Shown in pieces: positions 1 through 10,327 of a stretch of 64,000 nucleotides of DNA. Each line of letters starts with the position of its first letter. Within the stretch, counting starts at the first letter, position 1. The stretch is from Marthasterias glacialis. Taxonomy: Eukaryota > Echinodermata > Asteroidea > Forcipulatida > Asteriidae. The notes beneath the pieces were generated by a model that ran no database searches, was not told where the DNA came from, and worked only from the letters and a program-made list of their open reading frames with translations. The stretch spans positions 3,725,592-3,789,591 of the forward strand of contig OU452222.1 of assembly GCA_911728455.2 (NCBI GenBank). The letters run 5' to 3'. Both the position numbers and the translations under genes were made by a program.

Positions 1-43
1 GTCACAGTTCAAGACAAGATGTACAAAGCTCAAGTTGGATTCA
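1..43 (+). CDS. SIAE: SIAE exon a (partial, 5' end outside window)
   Basis: Frame 1 reads [14 protein letters not shown] plus one base, ending at donor GTAAGTG (44). It joins the next exon in phase 1. The beta-strand-like VTV followed by the downstream LDPMPAGGP matches the N-terminal domain of SIAE. Confidence 0.8.
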
Positions 44-3000
44 GTAAGTGATGCTCCTCTGTAATCTTATTTCAATATCTTCAAGACAGGGTATGATCAC
101 AAAAAGGAACTTGTACAGCTTTCTTGCTTTAAAGTTATTACTTTAGATAAGTCTGTCTGAAATGCTGTCTTTCAACAAAATTATGTTGGAACCAGGATTT
201 GTTTGAATTACCTGGCCGTAACTTTGTGAGAAATATTTCTGCCTGAAAGTGTACCATTCAACTTTGATTGACCCCTTGGAAAACGTCACACGCAGTGACT
301 GCCACGCTCACCATTTTGGGAGTAAATAGGTATGCGTGTAACACCGTGTCACCTTAAATGCGCACCTCACTGTATAACACACAGGGACGTTGACTTACAA
401 AAAGGCAGAGCCAAGATTATTGTGATGATGACATCAGGTGAATTGGGTCAATATACTTGCAACAAATACTAGAATATGCAAGTTTGCTGCTTTTTTTCCC
501 TTTCTGCTAAACTTGCCGCTTTCTAAAAAATGTAAGCTCCCATATTGATGGGATTTTTAAGTGTTTCTTTAAAACTTGAGGATGGGTATAATTGTGTTAA
601 CTTTCTCAGTTCTTACCACAGAGTCATGGGAACAGAAATACGTAAATCAATCACCAGTGTGCAAATTTGTTGTATTTTGTTTGTGTAGAGCCATTTAGTA
701 CAACAGCAATTTGGAAAGTGAAGCTGGATCCCATGCCGGCAGGCGGGCCTTACAACATCACAGTCTTCTGCGAAGCATTCACTGTGGTCAACACAATCTC
801 CTTAGTGGATGTTTTGTTCGGAGATGTCTGGGTCTGTAGCGGCCAGAGCAACATGGCGTTTGCTGTCAATCAGGTATGACTCAGAACTTGATTTGCTTTA
901 CACACTAATGTAGATCCCTATGTCTTCTGGCCTGGAACTATCCAAAATCAATTTGTTTGGACTCTGATAACAGTACATCTGGTACAGTACATTTGTAATT
1001 ATATTAATGAAGTGAACTTTTGTGTCATCCATTCGACCATAAGATCTATTTAAATTACTCTCACTCTAAATCAGAGTTAAGAACCGTGTTCACAATTTTT
1101 GTTCTGACAGAGTTTTAATGGATCAAAAGAGCTGATGGAATCAGTCAAATATCCTAACATCAGACTGTTGGCAGTGAAGGAAGTTACTTCAGCGACGCCA
1201 GACTATGATTTCAATGGTGGCTTGTATGAATCATGGTCTAGGCCTAACTCAGGTATAGTGTTTTTAATTTTGAGTCATGATGTGGATACTACGTGGAGCC
1301 TTAAGTCAGTTCCTGGTGCGCAGAACCGGGGTTTTTGTCCATACACTGTCACTTTCGATACAAGCTTTGGTTTTCACTCCATGGGAGGTTAGGGCTCAGT
1401 TTTTTTGGCTCTGCTTACTGCAAAATTCTGCACTTACAGTCCATAGACTCACATGCTTTACAAGGGGCCTTTTGCTTAGGATTATGTGGTAGGCAGCTGT
1501 ATGAAATTGGGCACAGGTCTCTTACTCCTGTGGCTGAAACAGTTTCTCTTCCACAGTTCCTTGGAATGTAAGCTTTGGTTGTCATTCAGATTGGGAGTCT
1601 GGCAACTTTACTACACAGACTTAGACGAACATTGTAAGGCACTAACAACACTGTCTTACCTTTATTCATTTTGATGACCTTTTGCAGACAGTCTTGGTGG
1701 CCACGCCATTCCATTCAGTTATTTCTCTGCCTTGTGTTGGTTCTTTGGTCGTGATTTGTACGAGAGCCTGCAATATCCCATCGGTCTGATCTCAAGCAAC
1801 TGGGGAGGCACCCCAATTGAAGATTGGTCCTCACCTGATGTTCTTCAATTTTGCAGTGCTACAGAGAGGTAAGAAAAAAAGATTTAGAAAAATTTACCAA
1901 CAAAATTTGTTAACATGTGATGTTACATTGTCCATTGTTTTATGATCAATTTCTGGAGTAACTGTGCAATACTGTTATACTTTTTGATATTTGTTCAAAA
2001 TTTTCAGCGTTATACCCAAGAACGAGAAGCTAACAGGCTCACTGAGAGGTCCACATGCACCAACATATCTGTGGAACTCCATGATTCATCCAATGTTAAA
2101 CTTTACTATAAAAGGGGCAATCTGGTACCAAGGTAGGTGATGAAAGCCTTGGTGATGGGCGAGGGAGTGAATGTTTATTGTTAAGTATTTCTTTTGAGTA
2201 CTTAGTCTTGGTGCAAGATGAGTCTATTCTGTAGTCCAGGATCCACCCTTATCAGTTGTCCTTATATCTACACGAATCACTATCACCCCATGTGTAGATA
2301 TAGCGCCCTCTACTAACAAAAACTTGTGATAAGGGTGGATCGTGGACTACAGAATAGAAACGTCTTGCCCCAAGAAAACCTTGGTACTCTTCAAAATGAA
2401 CTCTGAAAAGTCTCTTCTCTGAAAAGAGGCTTTCGTTTGTGCTCTGACCTAGATTGTAGTTGCTGTCATCCACATTTGAAGGTTTTTTTTTTAGTCTGGA
2501 ATGTTTAAAAGGGCTGTAGTGTCTAAATATCAAAACAAATGCTGAATATGACCCAGAAATACTCTGGGAAGATCAAACAGCCAGTAAAGCATGTAACGGT
2601 TCAACAATATCAAAAAGTTGTTCCATGAAGCTCATCTAATATCCACTCACTCGGAAGCGGCAGAAAATGCTTTTGGGCAACTACAAAAACAAAATCAGGA
2701 AACAACTGGGAAAATGTCATCACAGGGCAGTTCCATGGAAATGTAAACCTCAATGTCAAAATTTCAAAATGGGATAAATGTGGCAAATGATACACCATCT
2801 TAAAGCTTATCAAATGAATTTTATGGAAATATAATTTGCAGGTCAAAATATTCATCAGTTCAGCTGTTATTTTCAACTGAAAAATAACTTTAAAAATAGT
2901 GAAATTGGGTAAAAAAAATTGTTTTGGAAAACTGATCTGATTTCTCCCACTGATTAAATAGTGTTTGTTTTGGTTTTGCAATGGTTTGAAGAGTGCAATA

Positions 3001-6000
3001 GTAGCTACACAACAGTGGAAAAGAAATTTATTTTTTCTGTAAAATTTTTGTGTTATTCAACATTTTATGAAACTAAATTTTTTGATGTACGTCCGACACC
3101 AAAATGGAAGATTTTTCTATCTCCCTACTTTAACCTTGGGAAGAAACTTGTCAAATTTACTATACAAAGCACAAATGATACCCTCTATCCATGTAAAAAA
3201 TTATTTCTGTAAATAATATTTTTAATTATGGGAAATCCTGGTGTCGGACGTGCAAATTTTTGGTACGTCCAACACCGGTACGTCCGACACCATCCAAATC
3301 ACACAATGTATTGCCCTAACTGTACTCTAACAAAACACATGAAACAGCCAACCTGCTAATTTACATGGGCCAACCTTACTTGGAAATAAACCAATACAGT
3401 TTTCTCTTTTGTTTCAGTTATTTGCATAAAATTAAATATTCATTAGTTACATGTACTTTCATTACTTTATGTCCTAATATGGTCACAATTTTGGAAGCAA
3501 GTTATCCACATGTGATTTGTGCATGCATGCTGCATTAAAGGTGCACAGCGGCTTCGTTGGGCTATTTGGGCTACAAAATAGGCTAACATATGACCTCAAA
3601 GGTCTTTCAGGAATGGAGAAGAATGGTTCTTAAAAGAAACCATCAAATTTTGCTGTTTTCGAGCATTTTCCAAAAAACGATTTATCCGAACCAAAAAAGT
3701 GGTTCGGATAAATCACGTGATCTTCCGAGTTAGTTTTACTTCCAGCCATATAAAAGTAAATTACTGAACCAAATTTAAATCCTTTTTTTTTACAATTATT
3801 CATGAGTATTTGACAAAAAAGACTTATGTGTTCAGATTATTGATACAATTTGTAAATAATGATGAAAAATCGAACGTAATATTCGCATTCAGCGTGGGAG
3901 CTAGCGGAACGTAAACCTTGGGGCATATCCCATACAGCCGGTGCCGTGTCTCGTGGGGCCAGAGAGACAAACCCCAGGGCACGAACTCCCCAGCTTGCCG
4001 GTCGGTCTAGCCGTAAGCGTGGGAGCTTGTCGGAGGGGTAGGGAGCCAGACTAACAATTGCGTTTTTTACGAGGGTTTTAGTCTGTGCCCCTAGCTATTA
4101 TCCCCTAACTACTGTAACGTAGTTACACACGCGGGACGACGACGGGGAATGTCTGATCCATCTACTTCTATGATAGCCGCATAATGTCCACTTCCCCCAA
4201 TCGCCACAACAAAAAAACGGTGGCGGTGGCCGCGGCCGGCCAGTGAAGTCATCGCCCGAAAAACGGGAGAATGCCTTCGCTAAAGCTGCCAGGATTGGCA
4301 ATCCGTTTGCAGCGAAAGAGGGAGGCTCGCTCGGCACATTTATTGGCCAAGCCAATGTGAAAAGATGGTCCAAGATTAGGGAAGCACAAGTTTGTTACAT
4401 TGGCACTTGCCAAAGAAGTTGGAGTTAATGTTGCAAGGAACAAACCACATGTGACTAACAAAAATGTGCTTGATGAGGACACCCAAAAAAAGTGACCGAA
4501 TTCTACTTGAAAGATGACATATCTTGGCAGGCCCCTGGGAGGAAGGACCGTGTCATCATACGGAGCACAGATGATCATGGCAAGAAAATTAAACTACATT
4601 GCAGGCTAGATACATGCTGATGGCCCTGTCTGAAGCACATAAACTATTCTGCAAAGAAAATGAAAAATCTGTTGGCCTGAGCAAATTTTGCAACCTGAGA
4701 CCCAAACAGGTGAAGCTGTTTGACAGTATTCCTCACAATGTGTGTGTTGCATATTGGTGACTGGGTTGCCGTCAGATATGATGGGGACATATTTCATGGG
4801 GAAATCACAGATTTTGGTGCTAGATACACTTAGTGCTGACATGAAAGTAAATGTAATGCACAAATCCGGAAGTCACTGGAAATGGCCACAATGTGAAGAT
4901 CATATCTTCTATGACAGAAAAGATGTTGTTAAAAAAATTGAGCCTCCAATTGTTGCTGGAAATAGGGGACAATTCACGTTTGACACTGCAGTAAATACAA
5001 TGTGATAGGGAAAAATTACATCATTTTCAGGCCTAAAAGGTTTACCAGACTTGAAGTTCACATTTCAGTTTTAATTACATGGAGCTTGTCTTTTATCATT
5101 TCCAATATGTTTAGTATGGCTTAGTCTGTTTAATATTTGAATGCTAGCCACCCTCCCACCCCAAAAAGTTTTGGAATTTTATCTGATTGTTATACTTTTA
5201 AATGTTATTTCAGACAAGTACGTCCGACACCGTCAAATGTACGTCCGACACCGATATAATAAAGGTTGTTTCTACAAGTTGAGCTTAAAAAGAAATGAGT
5301 CTTATCATGAATTGTATTTACAAGGGTCTGATGAATCCACAAATAGGAAAAAAAAATCATCAAGTTCAAACACATCACAGAGTTTGTGATATAAGTATTG
5401 GTTTACAAAAATAATCATTTCTCTGAGTACGTCCGACACCATGGTGTTTTAGGCAAGTTGCTTCAACATGAAAAGATTTGGATGAATATTTTCTTTATTA
5501 AATAACTTAAGTAACTACCTAACACTTTTTATCAGAATAAAAATTCCCTTTAGTTGTATCACTGTAAAGATACACTTCGTTAAAGTGTCTGAAATGTACG
5601 TCCGACACCGTGGAACAGCCCCACAATGGGTACTCATGTATTTTAGAAAAAGCTTTTGGGTCTGGGAATGCTACGTGAAAAAAGAAAAACCTTCTAAAGG
5701 TTCAGAGAAATGTTGTACCCTATGTGTGTTATAAAAGGAGTGAGTTGACATTCCACACCTTTGGACCTTCGGGGGGAAAATGTAGAGGGCCACCTTTTCA
5801 ATCAATTGTATATTAGACCAGAGGGTCATATTCTTAGAAAGGCACTCTATCAATCTGATGTCTTCTCCAAATTTCGGTAAAGAAAATCCAACCCTTTTGA
5901 CTAAATTTCTACCTGATTCCCCACGTTTGTGTGACAGCTGTAGCTAAATATTATCAAAAGTTTTGTGTTTCATTGTCGTCATTATTATTTTAAGTGAGCT

Positions 6001-8592
6001 AAGTGTTGTGATTTGATTCACAGGCGAAGCCAACACTCCAAATCCTGATCCATATAAGTGTTTATTCCACGCGATGATTGAAGATTGGCGCTTGAAGTGG
6101 AATGAAGGTACTGACGGTAGTACAGATCCACAGTTCCCTTTTGGATTCATGCAGGTTCGTTTTCTGACTGAATCAATTCGAGTCTTTTTGAAACTGCTGT
6201 AGGACAAATATTAAATCTCTTTACACTTTAACAATGCTACCCCTGTTCATTTGTCAAAAGGCTTTTCAGAACTCCTTGGTTGTATGCATCCTGGCAATTG
6301 ATAAGTAGCTAATAAATCACAAAACACAGTCTGTAATTACATGCACTCAGGAACTCGTTTTCCTCCTGGGTGAGGAGAAGTAATTAAAGTTAAGTGTCTT
6401 TCTCAAGGCTCTCAAGGACACTATTTGCGCATGATCGTAATAATTTTTGGTTGACTCTTGCATAAGAGTCTAAACGATGCTAAATGACCTTATTTTTTAT
6501 ACCTAAAAGTGAACTGTAACATTGTCAGGCACAAGCTCAACCTCTCCACCATGGATGGGCAGCACGCCATATCGATACCTCTCGTCACTATCCCCTGGTA
6601 GGGAAGCACTGTAAAACAATGCTGATTAGCCCCCAAAAGTGAACTGCTTTGCGCTTGTCAAAAACTTTGAGCCTTTGAAGGGTGCTTAGTATGCAGTGAA
6701 ATGAATCATGTTTTTACACGGTAGTCCTGAACTAAACATTTTGAGAGGGTGCACAGAGTGGATAGGCCACAGGACTAATTGAAATCTCCCATATTTAGAG
6801 AGATTTTCTTGTCACAGTTCAAGGGGTTATGATCGAGCAATGCATGCTGAAAAAATAGCATGGCAAGATCAATCACCCCTGGGAACGAGGTTGGGCAAGC
6901 CCTCTTAGTATCTTCTCCCATTCAACTCAGTGTAGCCACTGTGAGGATGGAAGGATCTGGGTCTTTTTTATGAAATGGGAATATCAACTGTTACTTTCTA
7001 TGTGTATACATAAACTGTTATCTGGTTTTATATATTTTCCTCCACAAACATAGCTTTGCACTTCAAATGCTCCTTATCCAGAGATCATTGGACCATACCC
7101 TACCCTAAGATGGCATCAGACGTATGACTATGGTTACGTTCCTAATCCCATCATGAAAAATGTCTTCATGGCAGTCGGGGTTGACCTTGTAGATAAGACC
7201 TCACCGTACGGACCGTGAGTGTCAATTTTGAATAATTTCCTCTATGTTGTGTTTATTTGTGCAAAATTCTGGTTGTATTTACAGGCCTCAATCTTAAGAA
7301 AAACGGGGGCAGGCCTTTGCTGGCCAAATCAGAGAAATTGTACAAGGGCATGCTGGCCAAGATTGTAGTGACAGTGCAATTGTTGTGAAGGGCATGCTGG
7401 CCAACTCAACAGGGCATGAGGCCAATGGCCTCGGTGGTCTCGGTTAAGATCAAGGCCTGAATTATTTATACTTCAGTTGTTTAACCTTCTTACTCTTGGT
7501 ATCATTTTCCAGAGAGTTGAGCAACCACTTCAAACCATGAAACTGAACATGTTGGGTAAAGTGGTACAACTGTACACTACTGTGGAGATGCATTTACCCC
7601 ATGATATCATATAGTGCAGGCTGGCATAGTTTATCTATCACTCAAAACCACAGTGGATGATATTGAATGGTCAGATGCAATAGCCCTCAAAATGGTACCT
7701 TTTTTTATTGAGGTCAAAAGGCATTGCATTGGTTGACAGTTGTACTACCGTACAAGCATTTCCATCGTAAGAATTCAGCTAGGGCAGCATAGGAAATTGG
7801 TCAACTCTGGGCCAAGTCGTTAAAGTCATTTAAACATTGTGAAGCCATTAATGTTTTAATCAGTTCATCACATTCATTTCCCTAGGATTCACCCTCGAGA
7901 CAAGCAGGACATGGGCACCAGGCTGTCCCTAGCAGGTCTGGCAGTTGCCTACGGCCAGAATGTTACCTTCTCTGGACCCTTCCCTTCTGCATTCACAGTT
8001 GATAATAAAACACTGACCGTTCTTATAGAGTATGACAACGGGAATGCCAACATCAGGATTGTTGGAAAGATCGGTTTTGAGGTGAGTTTTTCACCCCTCT
8101 TTTGGAGTCAGAAGAAGTTTGATGTGTGCAGTTTGAGTTAGTGCTGCCTCTAACAAGTTTAAACATGAGGTAACTGAGCTTCTTCCAGTTACTGCCTTCC
8201 TCATGTCTGGCAATATCACTGCCAGTAATGTGGAAGTACATGACATTTATAAATGCAGACATTTTCACTAAAGAAATTGTATAATTTTCGCTGCAGGTGA
8301 AAATTAGTATTAACACTTGGGCCTATGTCTATTATTTACAAATTGCTTTTTATCCTGTTAGATTTGCTGTTCAGTTAATACAACCTGCCAATCTAATGAC
8401 ATGTGGGTGCCTGCCGAGGTAGCTGGTCAACTGACCCCATCATCTGTGATTGTGTCGTACTATTGCTATGAAAGACGAGCAGTGTCTATCAGGTACCTCT
8501 GGAGGGACATGCCGTGTACATTTAAACAATGTCCAGTGTACAGTGTTGAGAATAATTTGCCCGGTGCACCTTTCATTGCAACTTTGCCATAG
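1..8592 (+). CDS. SIAE: Sialate O-acetylesterase, 5'-truncated by window (9 exons)
   Basis: This gene encodes a secreted or lysosomal esterase that removes O-acetyl groups (for example at C9) from sialic acids. Nine exons (1-43, 689-873, 1111-1252, 1688-1868, 2008-2132, 6024-6154, 7054-7214, 7886-8081, 8362-8592) join in frame to 464 residues plus TAG, all with GT-AG introns. Seen directly: the block [16 protein letters not shown] with the nucleophile serine of the SASA fold (codon 847-849), the block [16 protein letters not shown], the block KGAIWYQGE across a splice junction, [14 protein letters not shown], and IHPRDKQ, which by family knowledge carries the active-site histidine. The cysteine-rich C-terminal part ([13 protein letters not shown]) also matches the family. 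Signal peptide and first exons lie before base 1. No frameshift or missing key residue is seen, so the gene looks intact. The identification rests on remembered vertebrate SIAE; no alignment was run. Confidence 0.94.
44..688 (+). other. SIAE intron with a dispersed repeat copy
   Basis: The intron is mostly AT-rich. Bases about 283-462 match, in reverse orientation, the split repeat at about 41275-41645; shared words include TCACACGCAGTGACTG and CCAAGATTATTGTGATGATG. Nothing else is recognised. Confidence 0.6.
689..873 (+). CDS. SIAE: SIAE exon b, catalytic GQSNM
   Basis: The acceptor is TTTGTGTAG and the donor GTATGA. The exon encodes LDPMPAGGP, then [16 protein letters not shown]; the Ser codon at 847-849 is the expected nucleophile. 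It ends in phase 0 after NQ. Confidence 0.95.
1111..1252 (+). CDS. SIAE: SIAE exon c
   Basis: The acceptor is TTCTGACAG and the donor GTATAG; the exon ends in phase 1. It encodes [10 protein letters not shown] and [10 protein letters not shown], corresponding to the family's region ending in W-S-x-P just before the next conserved block. Confidence 0.9.
1253..1687 (+). other. SIAE intron with degenerate TIR element
   Basis: Bases about 1390-1526 look like a worn copy of the foldback family seen intact at 19108-19285: AGGGCTCAG...GGCTCTGCTTA on the left, and CAGCTGTATGAAATTGGGC on the right, the inverted form. No coding potential is supported. Confidence 0.45.
1688..1868 (+). CDS. SIAE: SIAE exon d, WGGTPIE block
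   Basis: The acceptor is CTTTTGCAG and the donor GTAAGA. The exon encodes [19 protein letters not shown] and [18 protein letters not shown], one of the most conserved stretches of SIAE. It starts in phase 1 and ends in phase 2. Confidence 0.95.
2008..2132 (+). CDS. SIAE: SIAE exon e
   Basis: The acceptor is TTTTCAG and the donor GTAGGT. It encodes [20 protein letters not shown] followed by YQ, and the codon split over the next intron gives the G of YQGE. The 3.9-kb intron that follows is the gene's largest in this window. Confidence 0.94.
2207..2374. mobile_element. Foldback MITE, 48-bp terminal inverted repeats
   Basis: The left arm 2223-2254 and right arm 2327-2358 are reverse complements at 31 of 32 positions. 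The match extends outward, with more mismatches, to 2207 and 2374 (CTTGG.GCAAGA). A second inner inverted pair, TATATCTACAC and GTGTAGATATA, lies inside. No coding capacity is present. The whole unit can fold into one long hairpin, as expected for a non-autonomous DNA element. Superfamily unknown. Confidence 0.8.
3087..3291. repeat. GTACGTCCGACACC motif cluster, left group
   Basis: Four copies of the 14-bp word: 3087-3100 (+), 3240-3253 (inverted, one base different), 3263-3276 (+, one base different) and 3278-3291 (+). The same word recurs four times at 5218-5609. A random 14-mer is not expected even once in this window, so these are related sites. Confidence 0.85.
3679..3714. repeat. Perfect 14-bp stem hairpin
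   Basis: GATTTATCCGAACC (3679-3692), an 8-base loop, then its exact reverse complement (3701-3714). A CACGTG box overlaps the end (3714-3719), and a TATA-like CATATAAAAG follows at about 3747. Confidence 0.75.
4140..5005 (+). pseudogene. Decayed transposable-element-like ORF, uncharacterised family
   Basis: Fragments in all three forward frames line up as one broken protein. In order: [18 protein letters not shown] (about 4315-4370), [20 protein letters not shown] (from about 4384), [19 protein letters not shown] then RVIIRST (about 4490-4570), [10 protein letters not shown] and [17 protein letters not shown] (about 4615-4725), [20 protein letters not shown] (about 4758-4818), and [19 protein letters not shown] (about 4850-4906), ending at TGA 5003-5005. 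Several frameshifts and stops break it. The blocks SKFxxLRPKxVxL and YDGxxxxGEI..VxFMHxSG..xxWPxxED recall a recurrent uncharacterised protein family that I associate with mobile elements in invertebrate genomes, but I cannot name its superfamily. It lies in an intron of SIAE, same strand, between two clusters of a 14-bp motif. Spliced-intron explanations are unlikely because the breaks lack splice sites. Confidence 0.6.
5218..5609 (+). repeat. GTACGTCCGACACC motif cluster, right group
   Basis: Four exact copies, all on the + strand: 5218-5231, 5239-5252, 5427-5440 and 5596-5609. They lie 0.2-0.6 kb after the stop of the decayed ORF. The left group lies about 0.9 kb before its start. Confidence 0.88.
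6024..6154 (+). CDS. SIAE: SIAE exon f
   Basis: The acceptor is GATTCACAG and the donor GTTCGT. It encodes [20 protein letters not shown], then DWRLKW and FPFGFMQ. The DWR and FPFG(x)xQ blocks are typical of SIAE. Confidence 0.93.
6155..7053 (+). other. SIAE intron, nothing recognised
   Basis: I see no gene, obvious repeat or structured element here. The short reading frames lack splice context or family resemblance. Confidence 0.6.
7054..7214 (+). CDS. SIAE: SIAE exon g
   Basis: The acceptor is AAACATAG and the donor GTGAGT. It encodes [15 protein letters not shown] and [19 protein letters not shown]. It matches the family block RWHQTADFGYVPNP and ends in phase 2. Confidence 0.94.
7215..7885 (+). 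other. SIAE intron, short internal repetition only
   Basis: The word GGGCATGCTGGCCAA occurs twice between about 7340 and 7400, with a third related piece near 7410. Otherwise nothing is recognised. Confidence 0.5.
7886..8081 (+). CDS. SIAE: SIAE exon h, IHPRDKQ block
   Basis: The acceptor is TTTCCCTAG and the donor GTGAGT. It begins inside the codon for the P of (P)IHPRDKQ, whose histidine is expected at the active site, and continues with [19 protein letters not shown]. Confidence 0.94.
8362..8592 (+). CDS. SIAE: SIAE last exon with stop
   Basis: The acceptor is CCTGTTAG. The exon encodes [34 protein letters not shown] and GAPFIATLP, then TAG at 8590-8592. Conserved cysteines and the PPFIA-like end agree with the SIAE C-terminus. 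Confidence 0.94.
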   Translation: MCCSVNTTCQSNDMWVPAEVAGQLTPSSVIVSYYCYERRAVSIRYLWRDMPCTFKQCPVYSVENNLPGAPFIATLP

Positions 8593-9072
8593 TGTGGAAT
8601 GGGGAGTGTGGAAGGGGGTGTGGGAGTGTTAAGGCCCAATGGCGTAACTATGGGGGCACAGGAGCAGGTGCTCCCCAATTGACGTTCGTGCCCTGCCCTC
8701 CACCCCACCCCCTTTTGAAATATGGACCTTTGAGGTTTTGTGTAGAATTACTGTTTAAAAATATTTTTTAAACTCCACGGCAGATATAACAAAATTATAA
8801 TAGTATGTACTCCATAACAGGCTTTGCACACTGAAACAACTTACGGGTCATTGTAGATTAAGATCATGTTTAAGAAAAATGCAAATCCAAACTACCGTTT
8901 TAATTGGCCGGAAGTGTCCCCCAAGAAAAAATGGTGCTTTCTGCTGGGAAGGCTTAAAATGAAGGATATTTAAAAAGAAATTGAGCTCCACTCAATTTTT
9001 TTTGAAGGGTTATTGTGAAAGTACAAATGTTGAGTATGGGGGAGTGTTAAAGACTAGGTAAACAGGGTTTAT

Positions 9073-9462
9073 GGGTGGGTGGCCGAGCGGTCAAGTGCAC
9101 TGGACTCAAGCTCTGGTGTTTCTGATCAGCAGGGTGTGGGTTCGGGTCCCGGTCATGAGACACTTGTGTTCTTAAGCAAGACACTTAACCATTATTGCTT
9201 CGTCCTTCGGATGGGACATAAAGCCCTGTGTGTTGTGTAACGCATGTAAAAGAACCCAAGAAGGGGTTTGCCCTAGAGTTTTCTGGTATGGGTGGGTGCA
9301 GATTGCAACCTTGTAAACCATTGCATGGTGCTATGTAAATAAACGGGTCTTACAATTGGACCATAGCTCCACATAGCTTGTAGAAAAACTAATGAGCACT
9401 TTGAAATGCACTCAGGTGTGATAAAGAGCTATAGACATGCAAGAACTGTGTATTATTATTAT
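9073..9462 (+). repeat. tRNA-Leu-derived SINE
   Basis: The head resembles tRNA-Leu: A-box-like GTGGCCGAGCGGTCAAGTG, an anticodon region GGACTCAAGCTC (CAA with T33), and the B box GGTTCGGGTCC at 9139-9149. A conserved non-tRNA body follows (GACACTTGTGTTCTTAAGCA, CTTCGTCCTTCGGATGGGAC) and an ATT-rich tail. Relatives occur at 31954, 33535, 37791 and, inverted, 59707. Confidence 0.85.
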
Positions 9463-10182
9463 GTTAAACAATCTTTTTGTCATCGTAATTGTAGCTTAGT
9501 GTTTTTATGATTTTTAACTTTCTTTTGTGGCAATACATTTATAATGGCAGAAGAGTATTTTACAAGTGCAGTTTTTTGTTGGGGGGGGGGGGGGAGAGTA
9601 CTTAAGTTTACCCTTTCAGTTTTACATGAGTGCCAGTGAGTGAACAACTCCCGTCTCCTAGTATATGGATAATTGAAACTTTATGCAAACAAAAACAAAT
9701 TAACCATTGACGGCGCAAATTGTCTATTTCAAAGAAGAATAAATGCATTTGGTATTTTAACGTCATTTGCATATATAACATGTTGCTTCACAATCACATG
9801 TCAACTTTCCTTTTTGATATATAGCCTATATTACGGGACCAAGAATATTACTTTAGAGAATGTTTATTTTTATGTATGTACCGGTTGAAATTTGTATTGT
9901 CTTGATCATTTTCAGTAGGGTTTTGTTGAGTAGTAGTATAAACGTAAATTTTAGTGAGTACCTTTGAACTTGTGTACATGTCTTGACTTGCTGGTCCAAT
10001 TTAGTTGTAATTTTTGTCTTTTTCCACTGAGGAGGGATCGAATGCAGTGAAAAAATTCACTCAAATCATGTGAGTAAATGATCAGCTTGCCATTGTTTTT
10101 TAACCCTGTGATGGATAGGTACTTACTTGAGAGTTTAAGTGACATACATTTGAAGTACTTGTCTGTTAAAACAATATGCCAT

Positions 10183-10327
10183 TGGGGGACTTTGGAACGC
10201 TAGGTGGCAGCAGAATTACCAGGTAAATTGTCATTGTTTACGTAGTTGTGAGCATGCTCACATTTCCGAGAACAATGGATTTACCTGGCAAGTCTGCTGC
10301 CATCTAGTGTCCCAATAAGTCTCCCAT
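10183..10327. mobile_element. Foldback MITE, family 1, copy 1
   Basis: The arms GGTGGCAGCAGAATTACCAG and the inverted form of GGCAAGTCTGCTGCCATC flank a short core containing GAGCATGCTC. A second copy with the same arms and core lies at 39698-39842. About 145 bp, no ORF, hairpin-forming. Confidence 0.75.

Larger units (their letters stand above)
2133..6023 (+). other. Large SIAE intron carrying mobile-element debris
   Basis: This intron holds the foldback MITE 2207-2374, the motif cluster 3087-3291, a perfect hairpin 3679-3714, a GC-rich promoter-like patch at about 3890-4280, the decayed ORF at about 4140-5005 and the second motif cluster 5218-5609. The remainder is AT-rich with no recognised gene. 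Confidence 0.7.

Noticed and set aside
2961..3212. 83-codon frame before the motif cluster as part of the decayed element
   Set aside because: Composition is that of AT-rich intron sequence and it shows no similarity to the ORF fragments.
9073..9160. Functional tRNA-Leu
   Set aside because: The acceptor stem does not pair and the SINE body follows without a terminator; related copies are dispersed.
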